From NCBI RefSeq assembly GCF_004193775.1, contig NC_041008.1, positions 10,497,731 through 10,561,730 of the forward strand: a stretch of DNA of 64,000 bases, given 5' to 3'. Both the position numbers and the translations under genes were made by a program. The notes below the pieces were generated by a model that was given only the letters and a program-made list of their open reading frames with translations, was not told the origin of the DNA and did not search any database. Position 1 is the first letter of the stretch. Each line of letters starts with the position of its first letter. This stretch comes from Glycine soja. Its lineage: Eukaryota; Streptophyta; Magnoliopsida; Fabales; Fabaceae. Shown here one piece after another: positions 44,201 through 56,945 of the stretch.

Positions 44201-47200
44201 CCACAATATTGCATGAAAGCTCTTGATGGGTGTATGCTAATTAATTGGGAATGAAATGTTCTTCTAACATATACTTTACAAGCACATCACAAATTCACAA
44301 TAGTTGGCATGTGTGACAAATGAACTATGATGTTCACCCTTTGACTGTACTAGGGGCATTCTGTTTACGATACTCAATTGAGTTTGAAGAAATTTAGCAT
44401 ATAAAGTTCATGTACCCCTTAGTATTTCATATATAAGGTGTCCTATTCTATTTGAATAAGCTACCTGTTAGCACCTGAGTTTTAGTGTAAGGTTTATTTA
44501 TATATTGGAGACACTGTAGAGACCAAACAATGTCTTGTGAACTTATGTTAGTACAAATTAGTATAAATAGGAAAGTGAACAGGACGATGCACTAAATAAA
44601 ATAAATTCTCAGAATTGAGTCAAAATAAACAATGACCTATTAAAATCGGAAAATATATTCAAATGATAGAACCCTATGGCCCTACAAATATTGGACAAAG
44701 AAACTTATTAAAGAGACATTCTCTCTCTAAGTAGCATAAAAATGTCAAATGGACTATTTTGTCTGCTAAAATTTGTAATAGTTAAATTTGACTACAATAT
44801 CTTATTAGAAAGGACTTTGGGAATAATGTGCACAGATTGATCCCAAAATTGCTTCTTCTTATCAATCTACTCTTTCCTTTCGTCAATAAGAGTGTACTTT
44901 AAGCATGTAGGCAGTGCAATTATCATTCTAGTGAGTGGGTCACAATCTTTGTTTGGTAATGTTTGCAGGAAACAAACTATGTACCGATAACTCGAGGAGA
45001 AAGAGTGGTCCTTATGGTCAATGGGTAGGTTCATGAATGTGTTTAATAGATCTTCTCATTATTGAATGTTGAGAAAAGAAGATAACAGATCTTTAACACA
45101 TGTTTTGTCTACATCCAAAGAGGTTTCATTGAAAAAGTTGTCTCATCTAATATATTTTCATATTGAAAATATATTGCCTTTTATTAGGTAGCATTAACAC
45201 AATTCATCCATCTTTTTAGCTTTTTCTTGTGCATTCTTTGAAGGTTTTTAACCTCCCTTCTTCAATCCTCTCTCCTCAGGCTTCTGTCTTTGTAAATTCT
45301 TCTATTGAATTTTTTAAAATATGCATGTTTTTCGGGCATACATTTTACTTTTTAAATATTCAGACATTCCTAAATCACGAACCCCATAATCTAGAATTTC
45401 AAATATTACATCTGAAAATGCTTTCAATTTTTTTTTTTTTTTTTATTGATGTTCAAGATTCCTTTTGACAAAACATTTTGCCTTTAGAATGGTTACTTAC
45501 TTCTTAAATGATTTCTCATATGCAGGTTAGGTGCCACTCCTACAATGGAACTAATGATTATAGCTGGAAAAACAGTTCCAAAATTACAGCTAGAACATGG
45601 ATTGGCTGTTGATAGAGTTTATACAGGGTCATTTATGACTTCTCTTGATATGGCAGGTTTGTTACCACAGCCAATAGCAATAGGCTTCTTTTTTTTTTTT
45701 TCATTATGCAGTTCTGATTAGCATTATTTCATTTTCTGTTAGGTTTCTCAATTTCTATTATGAAGGCTGATCCAGTTATTCTTCAACGATTAGATGCTCC
45801 AACTAAAGCTCCTTATTGGCCTGTTGCTGCTGATGGTTAGTAATTTTCTCTAGTTGTTTTCATCAATCAATTTTATTACATGGAAAATTTTCAATGTTGG
45901 TACTTTTCTAGTAACAAGCTTTTACCTCTAAAATGTTCATTCAACTGTGATATTGATTGGAGCAAATTAATTAATTATTCGTTGATCGAACTTTTGAAAT
46001 TGTTTTTTCTTTAAAGGTAATCACCCGCCTGCTAAGATTCCTGTTCCAATTCCAGCATCTCGATCAGCAAAGACTGATGAGGTATATCCATGGAAATTAG
46101 ATGTCATTTCCCTTCTATACCATGTAACTATTGTGATCTAAGAAATTAGATTAGGACAAATATGCTTAATAACAACCCTATGAAAAATGATCATATGAAT
46201 TCTATCTGATTGGATTATCTGGTAGTTTTTCTGTTTTAGCTGTTGAAATTTGACTAGCATTTTTTTTTTTTGTATAACATTTGATACTAGCTTTGTTGGT
46301 TCTTTGTGGTTAGCTGAACTTCATCTATTTGTTGGTTTAATAATGAGTCATTTAGTTGGGCAGGGGGGATTCCTTCTCTAAGGAGCTGTTGCTCTGGTCA
46401 TTGATTTGTATTTGCTCTTTGGGTTTTTGTTTCTCGTTCAATAATACTCATTGGGCTAGACTCATTCTGGTCATTATCATTGGTCCAACCTACTGGATTA
46501 GGGGAGGATTTCATTTTTGAGTGTGGAATTTCTGTCCATACCACCAACAATGTTTGATAGATGGATGTGTTGGGTGGATTGCATGGCCAACATGGTGGCC
46601 TCTGTGGAAAACCATCAATCCTCTTTCACTGAATTGAGCCTTGCATCAGGAGAGAGCAAAATTAACAGTCAACTGTTAGGTTCCAAAGAGAGGGCATCAT
46701 CATCCAAGCACTTTGGAGGAGTACAAAATGGCAGTCCTTTCTTGTTGCTGACCCATTATATCTCCCTCCACATCAGACTTTGAATTATGAGCCCATCATA
46801 AAAGGACATTCTAGTTCACAGAACATTTTTCACAACAAAAATACATTTTCAAATTTTCTTTATTTTTAATGCAACCGTTAAACTTCATCTATTTAAATTC
46901 CTTCCCCTTCTACCACCAGCACCTGGCCACTGGGTTCTCTTCCTTGGCTATCTTGAGTCATCTTGGCACCTTCCTCCAAATTTTGCTTTCTTCCTCTTTC
47001 CCCTTCATACAATATTTCTAAAAGGCTGCAATGACTCCTGTATTTAGTATGAAATTAAGATTATCAACCATCAATTTTGTATTAGTGCTAATTTATTGCA
47101 CTAAGCATTAAAAAATTGTCAAGAATGAAGACTATTGCTACCATCCAATCAAACTCTTAGTTTAGTTGATTTTATGGTGACTTTCAGCATTAGCTCAATC

Positions 47201-49118
47201 TAGTTGTTCTCCAATATAAGTGAACCCCCTGCCAGTCTTGCAATCAGTACAAAACAACAAATTACAATACAATAGTTTGTATAAAAAGAAATTCATTCAA
47301 ATTTTAGTATGTGAATTATGCTCTTTTATGCAACTCAGCTTATTTTCATGCATGGTATGGAGAGTTTTTTTTTTTTTTTCCTTTTGGCAACATGGTGTTT
47401 GTTATTAATGTGCAATGATGCTTAAAACATCTTAACTTCTTGGCAGTGGATGTCCTGTTTCTCTTAAGGGAAATAAATACTTCATAGTTAGCTTTCTGCT
47501 TTCTTGATCCTTTTTTACACCTCCCCCTTCCTTCAGTTTTCTTTTCTTGTGTCTTAATACAATTTTTTTAAAATCTGGTTTCCATATTTGCTTTATGTAA
47601 GCCACGAAGTCAGCCATTACAACTAAATGAGCAAGGCCAAATTCTTGAGGTAGCCATTGAAGCTGCTGCAAATGCAATTATAAATCTGAAGGACAATTTA
47701 AATGAATGGGATGGTAAAGTTGGTGATGGTGACTGTGGATCAACTGTGAGTCTTATCCTCAAAACTGTTTACTTGGTTTAGTTTTAAATGTTGCTGTATC
47801 ATGTGTATTACTTGGTGTCTGATTTTTCTTCTGCAGATGTATAGAGGTGCAAAAGCAATTCTTGAGGACATCAAAAAGTAAGTTTATGCTCTGCATTGCT
47901 TAGCCTTCTATATATTTTTGTTTTTCTTGTTTAGATTTATTTACCCATGTATTTGATTAATGGACTATTTGTATATGTTTTTCTTTATTGCTTTATAAGA
48001 GTTTATGTTCTTGAGGAACTGCAATGGTGGTTGCTGCAAAAATGTTGTCAATTTGGATTGTGATAGCAGTCTGACCTAAACTGCTATTTTTTGTTCAGTT
48101 ACCCTCTAAATGATGCTGCAGAAACTGTCGGTGAAATTGGTTCATCAATTGGAAGATCCATGGGAGGAACAAGTGGGATCATGTATGATGCCATTCCTAT
48201 GCCTCCTTTAAAGTTTAATCATTTATGCTATCTGAAATCTGACTCTTGTCACTCACTAATTTCTTTTCCAGATATACTATATTTTTTAAGGCAGCACATT
48301 CGGTGCTAAAAGCAAGTTCCCATTCTGGTGTCACTTCAAAACAATGTGAGAACATTCTCCAAATCAAGCATCGTTCAACAAAAACTTTACAATATTTCCC
48401 CTTTTATCCTTTTTTTGGTTGGACTTTCCACCCCTCATGAGTCCTTTTGTTGATTCAGGGGCTGAAGCACTCGCAGTTTCCATTGCTGCTGTAAGTAAAT
48501 ATGGGGGGGCTAGTGCTGGATATAGAACATTGTTAGATGCCCTTATCCCAGCATCGTTGGTTCTTGAAGAGGTAATATCTGTTCATTTCCCTTCATTATT
48601 TTCATGACTTTATTTACTGTTACTTACAATGATTTGGCTTTACAGAAATTAAATTCTGGAGTTGATCCTTGCATCGCATTTGTTCTCTCCTCTGAAGCTG
48701 CATTGGCTGGAGCTCAGTCAACGGTAGACATGCAAGCACAGGTGACAACTTATTAATGGTTCAAGTGGGAAAACTTTTGTGGTGTAGATGCTTCCTTATA
48801 ATTTAGAGTTTAAAATTAATCTATTGATTTTTTTCACACAATTAGTGAAGACTGAAGAGAGTTCCAACCTATTGTAGTGACTGAAGGACCAAATTCCTAA
48901 ATGGCATGAAAAATACAAAATCATAAGAAAATCCTTTGCATGTTTTAATCTACTGTTGTCATTATTAGTGGATCTGATGGGGGTAGCATATGCAGGCTGG
49001 ACGTTCGACTTACTTTTCTGGAGAGATTCTTTCAACAGTTCCTGATCCTGGTGCTATGGCTGCCGCTACATGGTACAGAGCCGCGGCCTTAGCTGTGAAG
49101 GCCAAATACCAGAGCTAA
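41238..49118 (+). CDS. DHAK: Dihydroxyacetone kinase (DhaK-DhaL type)
   Basis: Twenty exons join in phase to 592 codons: 41238-41277, 41905-41978, 42080-42143, 42447-42559, 42664-42711, 43115-43186, 43280-43369, 43605-43778, 44105-44188, 44969-45024, 45526-45656, 45743-45835, 46017-46081, 47602-47745, 47837-47877, 48099-48182, 48272-48345, 48459-48571, 48646-48741, 48996-49118. The enzyme phosphorylates dihydroxyacetone with ATP; animal relatives also cleave FAD to cyclic FMN. The DhaK domain (to about 340) has GGGSGHEP (60-67), NYTGD (114-118) and GIHGEPG with His226. His65, Asp118 and His226 correspond to the catalytic triad of bacterial DhaK, His226 being the hemiaminal-forming residue. 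The DhaL domain (about 370-592) has the Mg-ATP aspartates in [13 protein letters not shown] (405, 410, 412), GGTSGI (452-457) and DPGA (569-572). Length and layout fit plant cytosolic DHAK. Intron 13 is the longest (1.5 kb) and holds no gene I recognise. Confidence 0.95.
42945..43037. repeat. 47-bp tandem duplication in DHAK intron 5
   Basis: Two adjacent near-identical units share CTGTGAATA, CATATAAGAAAGTGTGGCTT and TTGCACTA. It lies about 80 bases before the exon 6 acceptor. Confidence 0.88.
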
Positions 49119-52100
49119 GCTATATACTTGAAATGTCCTGTTTGTGCGGATATACCCAAGTTTTGTTCCAAATTTTGTACTCTCCTGTAACCATTTAAGG
49201 CTCTCCGCTTATGTCTTTCATGCATAAAGCTGAGAGAGCAATTCCCAGTCACTTTCATATACGCCAAAAATTTAAAAGTGGATGTAAATTTGAAACTTTA
49301 TTACTACAATCGACAATAATGTCAGTCTCAATTTGAGCTCATGATTGTAATCTTCGTGGCTGCTTTATTCATTTTTATCAGTTTACAGCATGCCCTTAAG
49401 TTGAAAACAATAAATTTCGTTGGTCATTTCTCCCAAGTGAAAGATATGGAATGTACTGGGGAAACATTCAGAGTGGCTGATAAAGAGGAAACGTAGCAAC
49501 ATACTTGAACGCACACTTAACAGTTACCATATTCTTTGTTATTGATTAGAATTTATTAAAAAGAATTATTAAATAAGTCATGGATCCTACAAAATATTGT
49601 GGGTTGATTTAAAAAGTTATAAATCTCAATATATCAAGATATATTAGATTTTGACTTTTGGTTAGGAGAACTTCGGTTCACCCAAAAAGAAAGTGTGTTC
49701 GTTAATATTCTCTCAAAATTAGATAACTTCATATTTTGAGTCAAACCGGTTTGCCTGAAAATTGTGGTGTGAAATGAATGAGCTTTAGAGGAAGACACGT
49801 TAATCACAAGATACATTGAACATTTGGTAACCAAGTAGTCACTCATCTTGTGATCATGGTGATTCTACTGCTTACCTCAAAGTAAATGGAGATTATCGCC
49901 AGAGAATTTCTCAATAAAACATACACTTCTATAGAATAAAAAATGACCCATTTTGCTCTTTTATTGTTTAAATTTTTAGTCTAATAATACTCTTGCTATT
50001 TTCTTGGAGATATTGTTGAAAGGAGTGGAGCAGAATCGCCAAGAATTGCATAGGAGTGCAGTTGTACGAAAGTAATTAGAGTGAGTGATGGATCAGTCGT
50101 TATCTTGTCAAACGTGGCCATTTGAAATGTTAGTGGGCTGTGAGTTCGTGCATGCATTAAGCTCTCTCACTGCCCCTAGCTGAATAAGACGTGCCCTGCA
50201 AAGAACCTAGTGTGTTTTCATAGTGTCCTTCTATATTGGCCCCCTTTCATGCGTGACTTGCCAATTTCTTCCTTTCATTCAATATTCAGATGGAAGTTTG
50301 AAAATTAGCCCTCTCGTAGATAAAACCAATAGGCTCAGCTTAAATGGTAGAGGATTGCTTGATTTTCAAATGGAATTGGACTTTGCTAGCAAACCACCTA
50401 ATCGCTTAAGCCAGCCAGGTTTCTTCTCATTATTAATTGATTAATTTTAAATTCTCTTACAATATGTTTTTATTAATATTTTGTTTTTGCATAGTAAGTA
50501 TTAAATGTATTTTGTATATTCAAAATATAAAAAGTATTTACTTTCTCATTTATTATTTCTTTTATATATACAATCCCAATTTCTTATGATAAATGCTAGC
50601 AACACCCATTCTTTATTATTGGTTAAATTTATTGAAAACCACCAAATTTTATAGATTCTACTTCTAATTCAACAAACCTCGCCATTTTTGTAATTTTGAA
50701 TGAATTTTAAATAGTAAGAAATAAATTATATAAAAAGTGTTAAAAATATATGTTGTTAGCACTTTTCTTAGAACACCTCCAAGTCACCAAGGCACAACTT
50801 TACCGCTGCACGAGGACTCGCCCTCTGGTTGAAACTTATTAAACACAAATTCTTATTAAGAGTAACTCATTGAAAAAGTTCTTATCAAGTACTCATGAAG
50901 CAGTGGATGCTTACATGAACATTGGTCCTTAAAATTTTGTGGGTTCCACGTGCATGTATTTTTAGGAAATAATGATAAATATAAGGACGCAAGGTTATTT
51001 GTATGATTCATTTAGTAAAAGTTTTTAAAATTGTTAGACCGAAGAGGTGTATTGCTTAAATTATGAGTGATATTGTCATCTATGCACTTGACATACTAAT
51101 GGTAATGTCTGATTAGTTGGAAAAAAAAAACTATATTATAAATGCATAACTATTAAAATCATTATATTCTTTTTCTTTTTGGTAAAAGAAAAAGAAAACC
51201 ACCCTTTTCACAAAAAATCATTAGTGACAGGTAAAATGGATTGTAACTTGTAAAGTGCAACATAACCGCAAATTATTGAGGATACCCTGTTTATAGAAAA
51301 CTCCATTGGAAAGAGATCAATGTGCCGCAGTAGTGCAAGTTGGCTGTATATAAAGGGAGCATTAGCCTCTCAACATCTTGCGGTTAGGTTGCAATTTGCG
51401 AGTCCATGTGCTGTCTTTTCTTTTGTCCCTAATTCGAAGAGCAGCACCTCAGTACTGCTAACATGCCAGGTTGTTTCACCTAAACTGTGGTCTTGTCTCT
51501 CGGGTTCTAGGCAGATGTTTAAATTTCACATTTCATTGAAACCCTTTTGCCTTTTGCCTTTTACAGAGACACATGCAAGATCATCTTAAATTTCACATGA
51601 GTGACATGTAATCTTACATGATTAATAGATAATTTTGTTTTTTATAATATATGGTTAAGAGTTTGATTTTTAAGTCTTTGTGTATAAAAAAATATCTCTT
51701 AAAAAAGTTATCTGCTTAAATGAATCTTAGTATTACAAATGATTAGTTGAAAAATACCCTAGTTAAACACTTAAAAAAGAACAAATGTCACATGGGTGTG
51801 AGACAGCTTAAGTTAGAAAGGGGTGGGAGTCATTAACCTTAATTTGTGATTCTAACTTCCTTTCTTGTGGAGGAAGGGACATGAACATCCGTTTTAATTC
51901 TTTTTGGATTTGCGTACAAACGAAGGTAAAAATTGAATCCATAAGGGTCAGTACGTGGTCCAGCAACGTTGCAAAAGATTCTTTACCACTTATTGATCTG
52001 ACTTTTAAGTCCTACCCTTCATTTATTTAATGCGAAATGAGAATGAAACTGTAATTGATCCAATCATTGGGTTCCATAGCCCTTCAAGGTACAAATGTTG

Positions 52101-54826
52101 AATTGAAAAATTATTATCCATACATTAAAATTTTATAATTGCATAATTAGGGTCTTTTTTTCAAATTTAAATATTGAACATGAAAAAATTATGCAAGTGG
52201 AAATAGAATGGACATCAAAAGTAATCCCGAGTCATTCAGCAATAAAAAACATAAATCTTAAACATATTATTATTAGTTTTGTACTACTTATAAAATGTAT
52301 TACAAGTGCATGTGTTTATAATTTATTAATTTACTCAAGAAAGGTACTAATACCCTTTGAGTAGGCACGATTGAATTTGCCAAATTTTAATTATTTCATT
52401 TTACAAAAACTCGTAGAAAAACTAATGAGTCTGGAAAAGAAAACCAGGAGTTGTTTGATTCTATTTTGGTTTTCAATATGCTACCATGTCTTAATGTTCT
52501 TTGATCGTGTAATTATCAACGGATGACTCGTTTAAAAAAGCTTAGTAACCAAAGATATCTTTATATTTAAAAGTAAAAAACTATAAGGTTTTTTAAGATT
52601 TTAAGGAATTTTAAATTGAAAATATTAGATTCTTATGTTTAATATGAATTTCAAATATCATTTTGAAATAATAACGTTTTAAACAACATGTTGTTGATTA
52701 GACAATGAAACTAAGTTTGAATTCTTTAAGAATCATGTAGATGAAAAAAAAATTGGGAGGAAAAATCTCATTGAAAGTGATCATCTAAATTTTTAGTAAA
52801 GATGGATAATTAGTAAAATTAGTGAATATTTTACACCAATGATGATAAAAAATAATAATATTTTGAGAAATTTAACGATGTTCATGGAAAAAAAACTCTC
52901 ATCAAGGAATCTGGAATCCAAAATTCACATAGCCCAAAATTTTTTAACTCTTAACAACAGTTATGATAACATCTTTAAGCATCTATCCCCAAAAATTATT
53001 ATTTTTAGAGACGTGATTTATGAAAAACATAATTCCCAAGAACTAAACAAAAAAACATGTTCCAAACACGTCCTGACGCTTTACATGCTAAGCACAGAAT
53101 CCATGCTGTAATCTTTATTTATTGAAACATAATTTAATAATCCGTTGGCAAAGCATGATGACCATGACCTTGCCATTTTGTCAAATCACCTCCCAAGAAC
53201 AAACTTTGTTGTATGAAAAAAATCATAATAAGGATTATTATATTTTTTTTACAGGAAGAAGTAGGCAACAAAATTCATAAGGGGTGCACCGGTTGCAAAG
53301 TGACAATAAAGCAAAAGAACATATCCATTTCCTGAACCAAGGTAGGAATTGCAAGCAACCCAAAAATTTTCAAAAATGCATGACAAATATTGAATTATAA
53401 CATCAAATAGCAATCACAAATGGTGGTTGTGACTTCTGAGATGCATTGGAACCATAGAAGATATCGTCAAAGTCATCTGTCACCCCAATACACACATATC
53501 TATGGTGTTAAAGTGAATAATCATGATTTAAAACCTTTTACAGTTAGCTTAGAGGTGGAAGCTTAAAGTCGTAGTTTTATATAAAGTTCTAAGTACAAAT
53601 ATTAATGTCGCCAATATAAAAAGAAAAAATAATGCAACTCCTCTGAGTTTAAATGTGACAGAATTAGTTTTGTGTGAAATTTAGTCTACCATTTTCCTGA
53701 AAGACGAGAACTTGGGTTAATTTTTTTAATTTTTTAATATAAAAAAGTGCTTTTAAAAAAGTATTTTTTTTAAGAAACGGATATAATTTTGCTTCTTCAA
53801 AAAACAAAAGAATCCTTTTCTTAAAAAAAATTTAAATACATACATAAAAAACAATAAAATTGTTTATTTTATAAAAAAAATATTTTTTATTAAAATAATA
53901 TAAGCTTAAGAAAATGGATCTACTAGTAGGTGATTTTAAAGCATCACCTGTCTATGATCTGAACTAATGTTTGCATGACATGTATTTATGTTTTTTTTTT
54001 TAAATTTAAAATAAAATAACTAATACCATTGATTACATATCATATAGAAATTTGTGGAGACCATGAACTAACAAGTGATAGAGATAAAGAAATAACTTCA
54101 CAGCTGGTAAATATAGAGGGCAATTAACTCATGCACCAGTCGAAAACAAAATTAATTTTTGCGAAGCAGTCAAATGACATTTTTTTCAAAACAAAAAATT
54201 ATAAGAGAAGACACACCCCTTACGAAATTAGGAAAGATCACCAACAGCAGGAATTTATAGTGAAACTAGCTAGCTTACACATTGTCTAATAATCAAACCT
54301 AAGTCACGGCATGTATACACTAAAGATTCAACCAGATGTGTGAACCTGTGAAGACAGTAAGTCAAGTGATATATATTGAAAAATAACTAATGAAACATCA
54401 ACAATTATTTATTTTAAACATTTTATTAACATCTTTTATTTTATTTTTTTTATCTTTTTCATCCTATTATATCATAAATCTTATCAAATTTATATTTTTC
54501 TCTTTTTCATATACCATTTACGTGTTCACCTCATAAACAGTTTTATTTTACCTGCTACTTGAATCTTCCCAAGCTCCTGTATATTACTTCACATACATGA
54601 ATCTTCTCCTTATTTTTCCTCAAGTAAAAAACTCAAAAAGAAAAATAAAAAACAAATGTATACTAACGCATGCATCAAGGATATAGATAAATTACAAAAT
54701 CATTACTTCCAAGCCTCGATTTAAAAAGAAAAAGAAAAGAAAAAAAAGAGAAGAAAATATTTTAAAAATAGCAATAATAAGATACATGCATCTCTCTCTC
54801 CCTCTAATTAAGTTTAGGAAGTGGGA
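49119..54826. other. DHAK 3' region and 5.5-kb intergenic region
   Basis: The first 150-250 bases are probably the DHAK 3' untranslated region. The remainder is AT-rich; open frames such as those at 50223-50444, 51320-51589 and 52839-53111 have no family resemblance, no splice context and no upstream promoter that I can see. A short balanced phrase near 50780-50835 (GTCACCAAGGCACAACTTT...CTCGCCCTC) looks like a dispersed plant repeat fragment. Nothing else is supported. Confidence 0.5.
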
Positions 54827-55357
54827 TCATGACTGAGTGAGAGAAGAGAGATTAACAGAAGAATTAGTAGAAGAGTTAGAATTGTTCTTGTGGTTATGCA
54901 TCCACACCTTGAAAACTTGTCTAGTGACTCCCACACTCTTACAGAACCTCTCAATCTCATCATCCACCTCTTTCCTCTGCAGCTTCCACCCTAGCTTCTC
55001 CGCAAACCCCAACATCTTCTCCTTCTGCTCAGCGCTAAACTTCGTCCTGAACCTCTTCTTGCTGCTTCCTCCACCACTCCTCTCTCCCATCTCCATTCTT
55101 CCCTCCCCTCCTGAATACTCCATCATGTCTCCGCTCCCTCCAGTCACGACCTGCGGCCCTTCCACCGCAGGGCACGTGACCTTGCGGTGGAAGTTGCGAT
55201 GACAGCCGCAGGCCATGCACTGGAGGGAAGGGGACGAGACGCTATCCGCGTCGAGGGTGAACTCCCCGCAGCCATCCGTGGCATAGCTGCCCAGGCTGGC
55301 TGCATGGTTGCGGAGGCACTCTCGGTAGAGATAGTTTGAAGATGATGAGTTCTCCAT
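54827..55357 (-). CDS. ZHD: Zinc-finger homeodomain (ZF-HD) transcription factor
   Basis: One uninterrupted exon of 176 codons starts MENSSSSNYLYRECLRNHAA. Residues 11-60 form the ZF-HD dimerisation finger with conserved Cys/His at C14, H18, C30, C47, C50, C52, H53 and H57 (YRECLRNHAA, DGCGEF, CMACGCHRNFHR). A Gly/Ser-rich acidic linker follows. The homeodomain spans about 100-158 (KKRFRTKFSAEQKEKM ... FAEKLGW ... VGVTRQVFKVWMHNHKN), ending in a Ser/Asn-rich tail. These plant-specific nuclear factors bind DNA as homo- or heterodimers. The protein is short for a ZHD but has both domains, so it is not a MINI ZINC FINGER form. The homeodomain helix 2 region (RKEVDDEIERFCKS) is a divergent variant; the subgroup is not assigned. 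Intronless structure is usual for this family. Confidence 0.95.
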   Translation of the reverse strand: MENSSSSNYLYRECLRNHAASLGSYATDGCGEFTLDADSVSSPSLQCMACGCHRNFHRKVTCPAVEGPQVVTGGSGDMMEYSGGEGRMEMGERSGGGSSKKRFRTKFSAEQKEKMLGFAEKLGWKLQRKEVDDEIERFCKSVGVTRQVFKVWMHNHKNNSNSSTNSSVNLSSLTQS

Positions 55358-55419
55358 CTTTCTTTCTTTCTTGCTTGTGTGGTTTTTGTGTGACTTTGAG
55401 AGAGGGGTGTAGTGAAGGT

Positions 55420-55436
55420 TTTAATATATATATTTA
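55420..55436 (-). promoter_or_regulatory. Candidate TATA region of the ZF-HD gene
   Basis: On the minus strand this reads AAATATATATATTAAA, about 65 bases upstream of the ATG. It implies a short leader. Placement is plausible but rests only on sequence. Confidence 0.4.
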
Positions 55437-55790
55437 TTTGGTGTATGTATTGTGTGGACATTGATATGGAGAGTGACGAGAATAGGCATGGTTGGAGAGG
55501 ATATTTACGGTGTTCCCCGTTGCGTGGACATGCTAGCGTCCTATACAACTAGGCAATATCTCCCCTAATGTCATCTACATAAAAGTGTCAAAGGACATGC
55601 AATAACCAAAGATAAGATTACATCAAGTTTGTGTAAAAAACAAGGGGAAATGTTGTGAGAGCTAGAATAAGAAACAAAAATAAAGAGAAAAAATATAATG
55701 GAAAGAAGATGAGAAAGCAAGTGGATGTTTTCTTAAGTAGTTTTAGTTATATGGTGTTGCATATTTATCAAATATATTGGCTGACAGATT

Positions 55791-55792
<2 letters not shown>

Positions 55793-55846
<54 letters not shown>
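55793..55846. repeat. (AT)27 microsatellite upstream of the ZF-HD gene
   Basis: About 27 uninterrupted AT dinucleotides, 435-490 bases upstream of the ZF-HD start codon. Likely hypervariable between accessions and able to form cruciforms. Confidence 0.95.
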
Positions 55847-55849
<3 letters not shown>

Positions 55850-56774
55850 CCCATGTTAGGGGCTCCAAAGGCGTCAAAAATTGCCCATACAACAAACAAC
55901 TAAGTCTTTGATTCACAATGGCGTGGAACTTCACACACACAACTGAATAAGAATATATTGTTGTTCACATGCACCACAAACATTTGTCAGTCAGAGATAT
56001 CAATTACAATCAAGATCATTCATTATTCATCATCGGTTACCAAGCTCAGTATGATGGTCATTCTATTTACATATATATAAATTAATCAAAATTAAGGTCA
56101 TACGATACGAAGCAATTTTAATAAGCTAGAAAGGAAAAGGAAACCAAACAAATATTTGTATAGTCTCATGTATCATATTTGCAAATTTTGATACTATTCC
56201 ATGTACTAAACTACAAAAGAATACTTATTCCTTGTGTTTAATTTAGAGAACAACAAATCAAAAGAAAGACGGTGGCATGGTGCAGATCAATCATGCAGGT
56301 TGAGTTATCAAAATATACAGTGCATACAGATAAAACTTAGATATATACAATTTAAATCTTATGTGTTTTTGGCATTATTTTCAACCTGAATTAAAATTTT
56401 ACATTAGCAAACATGTAATGAAAATTTGCATTAAAGATAAACATAAATTACTGAGATCCTAACGTAGAGGGATTGAGGTAGCTTACGTGAAGTCTTACAT
56501 TCAAACTTCATTGTTGTCATTGTATAAAAAAGTTACCAAGATAAAATTTCAATTCTAATTAAAATATAAAACCAAAAATATTTAAGCAACCACATTTTAT
56601 AGCATCTTTTGTTTTGTGTGCTTGTTAGGAATTTGTGCTAAAAGATGTGACGTTCCAATGTAATAATACTCGATGGCTCTTCAAATAGGATCGCTTCCAA
56701 GAGAGGATACAAATTCTCATGTCCACATTAAAACTACCTCTTTTCACATTCTTTACACGTTACTAGTGCTTGTA

Positions 56775-56945
56775 ATTATCAAACACCGACATCGACACCA
56801 GATACGATACGGACACGGATACATGGACACTGTAATGTATAAAATATAGAACGTAGTATAGGTATCATATTGGTATCAAATACTAATACGGACGCGTGTC
56901 GGACACCGAACACTGTAAGGAACTGAGGTGTCCGTGCTTCATATG
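56775..56945. repeat. GACACGGACAC-type dispersed repeat
   Basis: An unusually GC-balanced island with CACCGACATCGACACC, GATACGGACACGGATACATGG, then GGACGCGTGTCGGACACCG and, at the right end, GAGGTGTCCGTGCTTCATA. The ends are partly inverted relative to each other (GACACGGA against TGTCCGTG). I know such ACGGACACG phrases as a recurrent short repeat in plant genomes; its class is unsettled. Confidence 0.5.

Noticed and set aside
46517..46783. 88-codon frame in DHAK intron 13
   Set aside because: No family resemblance and no splice context. A transposon fragment was considered, but no pol motif is visible.
54837..55202. 121-codon open frame on the plus strand
   Set aside because: It lies antisense to the ZF-HD exon, whose two domains are fully conserved; it is a shadow frame.
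55655..55940. Open frames with long Ile-Tyr runs on both strands
   Set aside because: They are translations of the (AT)27 microsatellite.
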